NCBI GenBank assembly: GCA_030753015.1
Contig: JASMDC010000004.1
Coordinates: 62,001 to 126,000, forward strand
DNA: 64,000 nucleotides
Reading direction: 5' to 3'
DNA from: Candidatus Undinarchaeales archaeon
GTDB lineage: Archaea > SpSt-1190 > JASMDC01
Part shown: positions 35,727 through 44,127 of the stretch, in pieces
How positions within the stretch are numbered: position 1 is the stretch's first letter
Layout: the number at the start of each line of letters is the position of its first letter
Position numbers and translations under genes: made by a program
The notes under the pieces: model-generated
The model's database searches: none
The model's input: only the letters and a program-made list of their open reading frames with translations
What the model was told of the DNA's origin: nothing

Positions 35727-35828
35727 TCAACGTTATATACAAAAGGAGGGTGGCATGCCGGTACTCAGGTGGATCTCGTACCTTTCGGATTTGGTTCCCC
35801 CCCGGGAAACACGATATTCATCCTACCC

Positions 35829-36140
35829 ATGAATTTGTGGGCTTTCTAGATGCTCCGCCACTAGGCTGCAACGGCCAGGGCGGAGCTGGTCGAGGTGGAA
35901 CCGAGGAACACGTCACGGATGTGCAGCCTGTGCGGGAACATCGTTCCCAGGGCGCGGATCAGCGCCCATCGGTGCCCGCATTGTGGGTCTGAGGAGCATT
36001 AGGACGTGAACGTCGCAGTGAACATTCTCGCAGAAACTAGGGCTGGACGAGCCCGAAGTCATGCCTGTGGAGATCCTGCCTCTACTCCCTCCCTGAACGC
36101 GGGGGCTAGCGGAGTCGACGAAACTGGAACTATACGCGGT
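35829..36140 (+). pseudogene. Decayed 3' end of an IS200/IS605-type tnpB
   Basis: One plus-strand frame gives the signature end of TnpB: ELVEVEPRNTSRMCSLCG, then HRCPHCGSEEH, DVNVAVNILAETRAGRA and NAGASGVDETGTIRG. The CxxC pairs form the zinc finger between the last two RuvC motifs, and the DVN motif holds the third RuvC aspartate. Three in-frame TAG codons (35847, 35862 and 36000) break it, the second at the position where families usually have lysine in a YKA motif. The front three quarters of the gene are missing. TnpB is the RNA-guided nuclease of these transposons and the ancestor type of Cas12. Confidence 0.8.
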
Positions 36141-36165
36141 TGTCCGCACGCCCGTGTGGTCACCG

Positions 36166-36202
36166 CTGGAAGCCCGTGGATTTATCCACGGGAGGATGTC
36201 AC
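36166..36202 (+). mobile_element. IS200/IS605 right-end hairpin (omega/reRNA 3' end)
   Basis: CCCGTGGA (36173-36180), TTTA, and TCCACGGG (36185-36192) form a perfect 8-base stem with a 4-base loop, followed by AGGATGTCAC. This hairpin plus tail is the familiar right end of IS1341-type elements and the 3' end of the guide RNA used by TnpB. It sits about 30 bases after the tnpB remnant in the same orientation. The bases from 36203 onward would be the guide in a functional transcript. Confidence 0.7.
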
Positions 36203-36309
36203 CTACAGTTTGACTTCAACGGCCCTTTGCGTCGGAATTCCTGCATCGTATCCTGGCGCTCATGGGATGCCAATGTCGGGAGGCCCGGTCGCCCATGCGA
36301 CTCCTACCA

Positions 36310-37557
36310 TCATTCCTGCTCGTGTTCGCACACGTCTCTGACGTCGTCCTGGGACAACGCCCGCCGCAGCTGCGCCGTGAGCACGGGTATCACCTCGTTC
36401 ACGTCCCCCACGATACCGAAGTCGGTGTGGTCGAAGATGGGGGCCTCCGGATCGTTGTTGATGGCCACGATGACCTCCGATGTCTGCATGCCCGCCATGT
36501 GCTGGACGGCACCGGAGATGCCGCAGGCGATGTAGAGCCGTGGGCTGACTGTCCTGCCGCTCAGTCCGACCTGATGTGCGTGATCGGTCCAACCCTCGTC
36601 CACCAGCGGCCGGCTCACGCCAACCACGCCCCCCAGGAGATCCGCAAGCTCCCGGAGCATCAACAGTCCCTTCCGGTCACCAAGACCGCGCCCGCCGGCG
36701 ACGACCACATCGGCGTCGACGATGCTCTCCTCCCGTACACCACAGACGATGTCAAGGACACGGATGCGCTCGGTGAGGCCGGACAGGTCGGACACCTGAC
36801 GCGCGATGTCGCCCTCGTGATGGGGGTTCGACAGCGGCCTGGGGAAGGTGCGCGGGCGCACGGTGGCCATCTGCGGCCGGCTGTCAGGGCAGACGATGGT
36901 GGCCATGACGTTGCCGCCGAAGGCGGGGCGCGTCTGGAGAAGGAGCCGTCGTCCCTCGTGCTCGCCAATTGCCAGACCGGTGCAGTCGGCCGTCAGTCCC
37001 GTTCGCAGTCGCACCGCCAGACGCGGGCCCAGGGATCTACCCAGGGAGGTGGCGCCGATCAGCAGGATGCTCGGACACACCTCGCCTACGAGCCCGGCCA
37101 TCGCCGCTGTGAGGGCTTCCACGCGGGGATTGGTGAGGCAAGGGTCGTCGAGCAGAAGGACGCGGTCGGCCCCCGACATCACCAGGGAGCTGGCCAGTCC
37201 TTCATCAACTGGTCCCGGCAGGGCGCACACCAGAGGCTCGGCCAGCTCGTCGGCCAGCTCCCGGCCCTTGCTCAGGAGCTCGAAGGCAACGTCCCGCACG
37301 GCATCACCATCGCGCTCGGCGAATACCATGACACCACATCCTTCGTCAGGTCCCCGGCGCGGGACGGCCTCGCGAAGGATGAGCGCCACCTCGGGACAGG
37401 CTTTGATGCACGCACCGCACAGGCGGCAGCTATCGTCGATGACGGGGTACGGATCCAGCAAGACCGAGCCGAAGGGGCAGACGTCGCGACACACGCCGCA
37501 TCGCGAGCACCGGTCGCGGTCCAGATCGATGGCGCCCTGATCCCTTTTGCCGCTCAT
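36310..37557 (-). CDS. etfA: Electron transfer flavoprotein alpha subunit with N-terminal ferredoxin domain
   Basis: The 415-residue protein begins with two [4Fe-4S] motifs (CSRCGVCRDVCPFG, CRLCGACIKACPEVA), then the EtfA alpha/beta domain and the C-terminal FAD domain with VVAGGRGLGDRKGLLML, GWTDHAHQVGLSGRTVSPRL and INNDPEAPIFDHTDFGIVGD. EtfAB accepts and donates electrons between flavoproteins; ferredoxin-fused forms often take part in bifurcation or ferredoxin-linked reactions. It overlaps etfB (ATGA) and closes an operon that also encodes glutamate synthase subunits, implying ETF as their electron source. Confidence 0.92.
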   Translation of the reverse strand: MSGKRDQGAIDLDRDRCSRCGVCRDVCPFGSVLLDPYPVIDDSCRLCGACIKACPEVALILREAVPRRGPDEGCGVMVFAERDGDAVRDVAFELLSKGRELADELAEPLVCALPGPVDEGLASSLVMSGADRVLLLDDPCLTNPRVEALTAAMAGLVGEVCPSILLIGATSLGRSLGPRLAVRLRTGLTADCTGLAIGEHEGRRLLLQTRPAFGGNVMATIVCPDSRPQMATVRPRTFPRPLSNPHHEGDIARQVSDLSGLTERIRVLDIVCGVREESIVDADVVVAGGRGLGDRKGLLMLRELADLLGGVVGVSRPLVDEGWTDHAHQVGLSGRTVSPRLYIACGISGAVQHMAGMQTSEVIVAINNDPEAPIFDHTDFGIVGDVNEVIPVLTAQLRRALSQDDVRDVCEHEQE

Positions 37558-38384
37558 AGGCCGCCATCCCCTACGATGCGCTGTTCGAGGAGCACCTGGA
37601 CGAGCCCGGAGACCGCGTCCTCGGGATCCCCGTCGAACACCCTGCCCCGTGCCCGCTTCGGCGGCGGGAACACACGTACTACGCGGGTCGGTGAGCCCGC
37701 GAGGCCCAGGCGCCGGATGTCCACGTCGAGGTCCTTGGCCGTCAGTACCTTGAAGGATCGCTCCCGGGCCGCCATCCATTGTTCGAGGTCGGGCATCCGC
37801 GGCTCATTGATCCCCTTGACGACGGTGACGAGGCAGGGGAGGTCCACCACGAGCGTCTCGACCCGAAGGTCCAGCTCCCGCTCCACGGTGAGCGCCCCTT
37901 CATCCGGCCCCGAGACGGACGTGACATAGCACACGTGGGGTATCGCCAGGAGCTCGGCCAGTCCCGGCCCCACCTGACCAGTGTCCCCGTCGGTCGTCTT
38001 GGTACCGCAGAGGATCAGGTCGAACCGGCCGCACGCCGCCACACCTCGGGCGAGCGTGTAGGATGTAGCGAGGGTGTCAGCGCCGGCGAAGGCCCGGTCG
38101 GAGAGGAGCACAGCGCGATCGCAGCCTAGGGCCAGCGCGTACCGTAGAGCGTGCTCTGCCTGGGGCGGGCCCATGCTCAGCGCGGTCACCTCAGCGCTGC
38201 ACCCCGTGGCCGCCAACCGCCCGCGTATGCGCACCGCTTCCTCGAGTGCATAGAGGTCGAAAGGGTTGAGCTGCGAGGCGACACCGGTGCGCTTCAGCGT
38301 CCCCGTCCCCTCGTCGGTCTCCACCGTCTCGGAGGCCGGCACCTGCTTGACACAGACAATGATGGAGAACGTATCGCCGGTCAC
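37554..38384 (-). CDS. etfB: Electron transfer flavoprotein beta subunit
   Basis: A 276-residue EtfB: IIVCVKQVPASETVETDEGTG, ALSMGPPQAEHALRYALALG, FDLILCGTKTTDGDTGQVGP and the conserved LPCLVTVVKGINEPRMP signature. EtfB binds AMP or, in bifurcating ETFs, a second FAD. The start is a GTG overlapping the stop of the glutamate-synthase gene (GTGA); the longer frame upstream is rejected. Heterodimer partner is the adjacent EtfA. Confidence 0.92.
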   Translation of the reverse strand: MTGDTFSIIVCVKQVPASETVETDEGTGTLKRTGVASQLNPFDLYALEEAVRIRGRLAATGCSAEVTALSMGPPQAEHALRYALALGCDRAVLLSDRAFAGADTLATSYTLARGVAACGRFDLILCGTKTTDGDTGQVGPGLAELLAIPHVCYVTSVSGPDEGALTVERELDLRVETLVVDLPCLVTVVKGINEPRMPDLEQWMAARERSFKVLTAKDLDVDIRRLGLAGSPTRVVRVFPPPKRARGRVFDGDPEDAVSGLVQVLLEQRIVGDGGL

Positions 38385-40858
38385 GCGAGCACCTCCACCC
38401 GAGGGACGACCTTGCGGTACACCGCCTGCGGCGGGCAAAGGCGTCCGTCCACCGTGAGGAGCTCGCGCAGCGCAATGCCGAACAGCCGCTCGTTCTCCTC
38501 GAGGTAGGGTCTGATGAGCTCCCAGTCGTCGGCGGAGAGCTCGGTGAAGACGCCTCCGTTGAGCTGGCCCTCATCCAGCTGACTACGAGGATCGCGGATG
38601 TAGAGCGCGCCACCCGACGCGAGCGAGAACAGGTTCCCGCCGGAGAAGGGGGTGTCAAGCTCGTGCAGGGTGCCGTCTGGGAGGGCCGCAACGCCGTTGA
38701 GCACGGCGAAGCCGCCACCGGCAAGCGGATCGCCCGCCATGAAGCTCTCAGCCAGGTAGTCGAGGCAGGTGCCGTTGATGACCACCCGCGGACCCCCCAC
38801 GGCGTTGATAAGGGGACGGCCCGCGGCGTTGCCCCGCACGTAGACCTCGCCGCCCTTGGCGCCGTAGAGGAAGGTCTGTCCCACGTCCCCGTGGACCACC
38901 AGGCGTCCCGCGGCGAGGATCTGGCCCAACTGGTCCTGGCCATCGGCGTGGACGCGGACCTCGCCGTTCATGAGACCTGAGCCCAGGTAGTCGCCGGGGC
39001 TGCCGTACACGTCGATGATCACCGGCTCCTCCTGCCCCAAGAGCCCGCACCCCACGAACCGCTGGCCGCACAGGTCGAAGGCGATGATGTGCCGCCATCC
39101 GGCACGATAGGCGTCCACGATGGACCGGGAGAGGGAGTCTGGGCCCTCCATGGGATATCCCCTGCCGCGCACCACGAGGGTGGCTCCGGAGCCGGGTGGC
39201 GAGGGAACAGGGCCCGTCCCCGCGTGGCGGTGAAGCCCGCCCACGTCAGGTCCGGGGAGCACCATGGTGCGGAGGAGGAGGTCGTTGATCGCGCTCTCGA
39301 TGAGCGTCCGACGCCATCCTGGTGAGACGTGCGGCGTGTCTACCCCGCGGTCCAGGAGCAGGGTGAGGAGCCCGAGCACGGTCCGGGGTCCAGGTCCTTC
39401 GGTGTCGTGGGCACTCGCGGCGAGCCCGCTCAGCAGGCCGCGCAGTCCGTCACTGGTCGCCCCTGCAAGCAGCGGGCGGAGCCACAAGAAGGCGCTTTCG
39501 ACCCCGTTGCGTGCGAGGTGGGCCATCACCGTGTCCGCTGACGGGATGGATCCGTTACGGGAGGAGGGCGTTGCTCGCGGACAGTCCACCTCACCACCGT
39601 ACTTGTCGCGGCATACGAGCAGGCCGTCCTCCAGGGAGAACGCGAAGGCGCCACCATCGGTGTGGCTCCCGCCCCGGGCGTTCCAGTACAGGTCCGCCCG
39701 CGTCGGCACACCTGATCGCTCGCCGTGGATGTTCTCCAGCACGGCGTCGATGGCCTGCTTCTCGCTGGCGACGAGCCCGATATCCAGCTCCCCCCGCTGG
39801 AGGGCGAACACCTGGGGGCGGAGCATGGAGGTATCGGTGATGCCCACCAGCTGCAGCAGGCCCCGGTCCGGCTTGGCGCGCCCGATGATGAAGAACCACG
39901 GGCCGTCGGGCGAGCCATGGATGTGGGTGCGCTGGATGGCTGCGTACACCTCCTGCTTCCCTTCGGGCAGCATGAGGAAGTCACGCTCGGTGGTGGGGGC
40001 GAGCGCCTCGATGATGTACTCTAGCGGGTAGCCATACACTCTGTCCAGCAGGTCGAAGAGCTGGACGGACACCTCGGTGTCCGTGAGGAACAGGGGCGTC
40101 ATCCCGTGCTGTCCCAGATAGTCGCGCACGCTCTGGTAGTTGGCGAAGTCACCGTTGTGCACTAGCGCCTCGTTGAGGCCAATGAAGGGGTGGGCGCCAC
40201 CGGGGTGCCAGACCCTGCCCTTGGTTGGGTAGCGCTGGTGGGCGATCCAGAGTCGGGCGTGAAGGTCGCCCAGGCGGTAGTTGGTGATTACCTGCTCGGC
40301 GAACCCGACTATCTTGAACACCAGAAGGTCCCGCCCGTGACAGAGCACGAAGGCCTGCGGGTCCGGGCGGTCAGTGTAGTAGGCGGTGTTGAGGGCGAAG
40401 GAGTTGGCGTGGACGAAGGCGTCCTCCTGCGAACGGCGGTCCAGGTCCGCAAACCCCCGCTCCGCGACGAACGCAGCCAGCTGCTCCTCCCGTGGTCGAC
40501 AGAAGTACCGCCACACCTCGGGAGGCGGCACCTCCAGCCCCGGGACGTCATGCCAGTCATCGATGGCAGGCACCCGTTCGGACCGGGCCACTGCAAACGG
40601 CCCGAGGACGTGCCGGTCCTCGACCTCCTCCCGGCACTCTGGATCCAGGTAGGCCACCTGGACGAGGTAGTGGGAGCGCAGAACCTCGGGCGACACTCCC
40701 AGCTGTGCCGGATCGAGGCCGGCGGCCACGATACCACCGCCCTTACCGTTACCGCGGTTGTTCATCTGTCGGGCGGCCGCCTCCAGGTGCCGTCCGGCCA
40801 CGGGCTCGGAGGCCAGGAACCCCACGACCCCGCATCCGCCCTCGGCCGGCTGTCTCAA
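38381..40858 (-). CDS. Glutamate synthase glutaminase domain fused to GXGXG domain
   Basis: The 825-residue protein has an N-terminal class II glutaminase domain whose nucleophile would be Cys9 after removal of a short propeptide (GGCGVVGFLASE, MNNRGNGKGGGIVAAG, ALVHNGDFANYQ). The last 270 residues are the GXGXG beta-helix of glutamate synthase (GQILAAGRLVVHGDVGQTFL, YGAKGGEVYVRGNAAGRP). In archaea these are usually separate genes; here they are fused while the FMN domain is encoded next door. It would make ammonia from glutamine and channel it. TTG start overlapping the upstream stop (TTGA). Confidence 0.85.
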   Translation of the reverse strand: MRQPAEGGCGVVGFLASEPVAGRHLEAAARQMNNRGNGKGGGIVAAGLDPAQLGVSPEVLRSHYLVQVAYLDPECREEVEDRHVLGPFAVARSERVPAIDDWHDVPGLEVPPPEVWRYFCRPREEQLAAFVAERGFADLDRRSQEDAFVHANSFALNTAYYTDRPDPQAFVLCHGRDLLVFKIVGFAEQVITNYRLGDLHARLWIAHQRYPTKGRVWHPGGAHPFIGLNEALVHNGDFANYQSVRDYLGQHGMTPLFLTDTEVSVQLFDLLDRVYGYPLEYIIEALAPTTERDFLMLPEGKQEVYAAIQRTHIHGSPDGPWFFIIGRAKPDRGLLQLVGITDTSMLRPQVFALQRGELDIGLVASEKQAIDAVLENIHGERSGVPTRADLYWNARGGSHTDGGAFAFSLEDGLLVCRDKYGGEVDCPRATPSSRNGSIPSADTVMAHLARNGVESAFLWLRPLLAGATSDGLRGLLSGLAASAHDTEGPGPRTVLGLLTLLLDRGVDTPHVSPGWRRTLIESAINDLLLRTMVLPGPDVGGLHRHAGTGPVPSPPGSGATLVVRGRGYPMEGPDSLSRSIVDAYRAGWRHIIAFDLCGQRFVGCGLLGQEEPVIIDVYGSPGDYLGSGLMNGEVRVHADGQDQLGQILAAGRLVVHGDVGQTFLYGAKGGEVYVRGNAAGRPLINAVGGPRVVINGTCLDYLAESFMAGDPLAGGGFAVLNGVAALPDGTLHELDTPFSGGNLFSLASGGALYIRDPRSQLDEGQLNGGVFTELSADDWELIRPYLEENERLFGIALRELLTVDGRLCPPQAVYRKVVPRVEVLA

Positions 40859-43416
40859 CCCATCACCTCCTCGCCCAGTTCCCGGCCCTCGGCCATGAGG
40901 AGGAGCTCGGGATGTCCCCGCAGGTCGGCGATGGAGCCCAGACCCAGACCGAGGCAGATGGCCCGCAGCTGTGCCTCCCAGGAGCGCCGGAGGTTGACGA
41001 TGCGCTGGCGACCCCACTGCGGATCTATGAGCGCCGCGCGCCGGGGATCAGTGGTGGTGATGCCCAGCGGGCACCCCCAGTCCTTCTCACAGCTCCCCAA
41101 GCGCTCGCAGCCCAGCGCCACGAGGTCCGCTGTCCCGACCATGGCCCCGTCGGCGCCCAGTGCCACAGCCTTGGCTATGTCGAACGCCGTCCGTACCCCG
41201 CCCGAGGCGATGAGCACCACCTCGTCGCGAACGCCCTCCGACTGCAGGAAGTCGTGTACCTTGGGGATGGCGTACTCCACGGGCATGGCGATGTTCTTCT
41301 TGCTCACCTCAGGGGCGGCGCCGGTGCCGCCGTAGGAGCCGTCGAGGTTGATGACGTTGCTCCCGGCGTGGTAGCTGCCCACCGCCACCATGTCGACGTC
41401 GGTGGGGGTGGACACCTTGGTGATGACCAGGGCGTCGGGATTGATGGACCTGATCCAGTCGATGTGCTTCTTGTGGTCCTCCACCGAGTACACCGAGTGG
41501 AAGGGGAAGGGGGAGAACAGGGAGATGCCGGGGACCGAGCCCCGGGCGATGGCCACGGCCTTGGACACCTTCTCGGCGAGGAGGTGGCCGCCCAGCCCGG
41601 GCTTGGCACCCTGGGCGTACTTGAACTCCACCACGGGCACGCTGGCGATGGTCTCCTCGCTCACCCCGAACAGCCCGGTCGCCACCTGGGTGATGACGTG
41701 ATCGCGGTAGGGGACCAGCTCCCGGGGAAATCCGCCCTCGCCCGTGGACACCAGGCTCCCGGTGTCCGCCGATGCCATGGCGCGGGCGAGCATGACGTTG
41801 CTGGAGATGGAGCCGAAAGACATCCCGCCGCCGTACAGGGGCATGCGCAGGGTGTACTGGGGACCGTTGCTCCGACGGTTGAGGGGGAGGGCGAGATCCA
41901 CCGACCGGTCGACGGTCCCGCGCTCCATGAGCGCATCAAGGTCCGTACCATCGGTCTCGAAGGGAAGGAAGAGGGCATCGAACCCGCCGCCAGAGCGACC
42001 GGCACGGTAGTCAATGGAGCTTGCCGGGGGATGGCCGGTCCGGGCCTGCTCGATGGTGGCGCGCAGGAGCTCAGGTGTCCAGCGCATATCGCCGATCAGG
42101 CCCTCGCGGAAGCCGCCGGCCCGGTCACGCAGGGGAGACCCGGCGGGGAGCCTCCCCGTCACCAGTTCCCTGAAGGCGGCCTCCTCGTGGGCGTAGAAGA
42201 TGACGCGGCCCGTCTCCCCGCGCAGCCGTCGCACCTCCCGCATCCCCATGGCGCCCAGCACCTCCAGCAGCTGGTTGCGCCAGGCGGCCATGAGGTTGCA
42301 GATATGGGCGGCACCCTCTGTGGGTTCGACATCGCCGTGCTCCACGGGACAGGGGTACCGGGTGTCGGCCCAGAGCATGCACCCGAGCGCCACCATGAGC
42401 GCGAGGTCCACGGTGACCGCGTCAGCGCCGCACGCCAGCGCCTTGGGCACGTGCTCGGCATCGGCGATCCCGCCGCTAAAAAGCACCGTCACGGCGTCTC
42501 GACTCTCTGCCTCCAGCAGCAGCCTGTGGAGCCGGTGAAGAGTGCGGCCGGCGAAGCGACCCGATCCGTCCCGGTCCCGGGCATGGTGGTCGGCGTTGAG
42601 GTGGATCCAGTCAAGCTCTACGCCACCAGCCACCAGGGCGGCGAGGGCGTCGGCAGCGCGGAGCGTGCACGGTGCCCGCACGCCCACTAAGGCGTCGGGA
42701 GCGAGGTCCCTGAGCACGCCAAGGAGATCGACGACCGTCTCCCTGTCCAGCTCGTCATTGTCCAGGCTGAGTTCGATGGCAGGGAGGCCCGCGGAAGCGA
42801 GCTCGTTCACACGCTCGACCTGGCTCGCCTCGATCCGGAGCACGACCGAGTGACGGAACGGTTCACGGTCCTCCCCCCACTGGGACACGGGCACCACCGC
42901 CAGTGTCCCGACATCCTGTGCTGCACGCAGCACGGACAGGTGGGCGCCCCGGCCCGAGGTCGGGATGTTGGGGAGCTCGAAGAGCACGGGGAGTGGAAGG
43001 TCGATGTGGGGCGGCATCTCGGTGGCTACCCTGCCGTCGGGATGGAACCGGAGGAAGGACGGCGCCCGTCCGAGCTGAACGGTCGTCGAGATGTACTCGC
43101 GCCCGTGGATGCCGTCCCGGGTGGGCCGCACGATCTCGGACATGTCGAACCAGATGCTGTCGAAACCAACACCCGCGAACCGACCCCCATACCCAGCCCC
43201 GGAGATGGGGATGCGGCCGGTGACGGCCTGGTAATGGGTGCGGCTGAGCACTTGGGATGTCCAGTGGGGATCACCACCCCTGCCGATGTCGAAGGCAAGG
43301 CGTCCGAACCGTACGTAATCATCGACCTTCTGGAGGTGGAAACGGGTGGGCAGCCCCGTCGGCTCCACTTGCCGGACCGCTATGGTATACCTGCCCGAGC
43401 CTGCTGGGTTGACCAT
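40855..43416 (-). CDS. Glutamate synthase FMN-barrel subunit, tandem barrel form
   Basis: The C-terminal 380 residues form the FMN barrel of glutamate synthase: MPLYGGGMSFGSISSNVMLA, KYAQGAKPGLGGHL, SYGGTGAAPEVSKKNIAMP and the 3Fe-4S motif CERLGSCEKDWGCPLGITTT. It should reduce 2-iminoglutarate to glutamate. The first 430 residues are unusual: they end in VLFSGGIADAEHVPKALACG and ADAVTVDLALMVALGCM, which mirrors the end of a second, degenerate barrel. No NAD(P)H-oxidising GltD is present in the operon; EtfAB lies downstream. Gene starts 153 bases from the divergent Lrp regulator. Confidence 0.85.
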   Translation of the reverse strand: MVNPAGSGRYTIAVRQVEPTGLPTRFHLQKVDDYVRFGRLAFDIGRGGDPHWTSQVLSRTHYQAVTGRIPISGAGYGGRFAGVGFDSIWFDMSEIVRPTRDGIHGREYISTTVQLGRAPSFLRFHPDGRVATEMPPHIDLPLPVLFELPNIPTSGRGAHLSVLRAAQDVGTLAVVPVSQWGEDREPFRHSVVLRIEASQVERVNELASAGLPAIELSLDNDELDRETVVDLLGVLRDLAPDALVGVRAPCTLRAADALAALVAGGVELDWIHLNADHHARDRDGSGRFAGRTLHRLHRLLLEAESRDAVTVLFSGGIADAEHVPKALACGADAVTVDLALMVALGCMLWADTRYPCPVEHGDVEPTEGAAHICNLMAAWRNQLLEVLGAMGMREVRRLRGETGRVIFYAHEEAAFRELVTGRLPAGSPLRDRAGGFREGLIGDMRWTPELLRATIEQARTGHPPASSIDYRAGRSGGGFDALFLPFETDGTDLDALMERGTVDRSVDLALPLNRRSNGPQYTLRMPLYGGGMSFGSISSNVMLARAMASADTGSLVSTGEGGFPRELVPYRDHVITQVATGLFGVSEETIASVPVVEFKYAQGAKPGLGGHLLAEKVSKAVAIARGSVPGISLFSPFPFHSVYSVEDHKKHIDWIRSINPDALVITKVSTPTDVDMVAVGSYHAGSNVINLDGSYGGTGAAPEVSKKNIAMPVEYAIPKVHDFLQSEGVRDEVVLIASGGVRTAFDIAKAVALGADGAMVGTADLVALGCERLGSCEKDWGCPLGITTTDPRRAALIDPQWGRQRIVNLRRSWEAQLRAICLGLGLGSIADLRGHPELLLMAEGRELGEEVMG

Positions 43417-43569
43417 CTCGATGCCTTGCCGGGGTTGGCACTATGCCAATCTAATATACTGATATTGGACTCTAGATATATAACACTGAAAGAAAATAAT
43501 AAAATTGGAAATAAATTTATAGTAATTAACGAAAATAATTAACAAAGTAGAAAAATCGAGGGAAATACC
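43417..43569. promoter_or_regulatory. AT-rich divergent control region with TAATTAAC repeats
   Basis: The 153 bases between the glutamate synthase operon and the Lrp gene are very AT-rich. TAATTAAC occurs at 43523-43530 and 43536-43543, 13 bases apart, and a GATATATAAC segment lies near 43472-43481. Both promoters must sit here, and Lrp proteins commonly bind AT-rich sites beside their own gene, so autoregulation and control of the operon are likely. Confidence 0.5.
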
Positions 43570-44070
43570 GTGCCACAGATTACGAAACATTCCATCGATG
43601 CCACGGACCTGCGCATCCTGGACCTCCTCATGGACGATGCCCGACGCACCTACCGTCAACTTGCCGACGAGGTCGGTGTGTCACCGGTAACGGTGATGAA
43701 GCGCGTCCACAGCATGGAGCGCACGGGCGTCGTCCAGGGCTATACTGCGCGGCTGGACTACCAGGCACTGGGATACGACATCCTGGCCATCATCCAGCTG
43801 CGGATCTCTAAGGGGAAGCTCCTGGAGGTGGAGAAGCGCATCGCCACCCACAACGCCGTGTTCGCCGTGTACGACATCATCGGCCCCTTCGATGCACTGC
43901 TGCTGACGCGGTTCCGCACGACACCAGACATGGACCGGTTCCTTAAGACCATCCAGACCTACGATTTCGTGGAGCGGACCGAGACTATACTGGTGCTGAA
44001 CACGATCAAGGACGAGCCGCTGCGGGTAGGGGAGGACCGGTCTCCCCCGCTGCCGCCGCGCCTGCCGTAG
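43570..44070 (+). CDS. Lrp/AsnC-family transcriptional regulator
   Basis: A 166-residue regulator with an N-terminal winged helix (DATDLRILDLLMDDARRTYR, VGVSPVTVMKRVHSMERTG) and a C-terminal RAM ligand-binding domain (YDIIGPFDALLLTRFRTTPD). Such proteins sense amino acids, often glutamine or glutamate. The GTG start follows GAGGG. It is divergent from the glutamate synthase/ETF operon, which it probably regulates in response to nitrogen status. Its 3' end carries a 24-base GC-rich segment repeated at 48497-48520. Confidence 0.9.
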   Translation: MPQITKHSIDATDLRILDLLMDDARRTYRQLADEVGVSPVTVMKRVHSMERTGVVQGYTARLDYQALGYDILAIIQLRISKGKLLEVEKRIATHNAVFAVYDIIGPFDALLLTRFRTTPDMDRFLKTIQTYDFVERTETILVLNTIKDEPLRVGEDRSPPLPPRLP

Positions 44071-44127
44071 CAGGGGGCCAGTGCTCCTGAGCGGTCTGCG
44101 TGACCCCCCAGGACCTGTGCGAGCCGT

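Noticed and set aside
35720..35735. GGTTCAA segment resembling a tRNA T-loop
   Set aside because: No acceptor or anticodon stems can be formed around it.
36006..36341. Open plus-strand frame of 111 codons downstream of the tnpB relic
   Set aside because: It overlaps the right-end hairpin and the etfA 3' end and does not look like protein; the homologous tnpB frame is a different one.
36262..37929. Very long plus-strand frame opposite etfA/etfB
   Set aside because: It is an antisense shadow of GC-rich etf genes; the minus-strand frames have complete ferredoxin and ETF motifs.
40492..42690. 732-codon plus-strand frame opposite the glutamate synthase genes
   Set aside because: Composition is low-complexity with no motif; the opposite strand encodes conserved domains.
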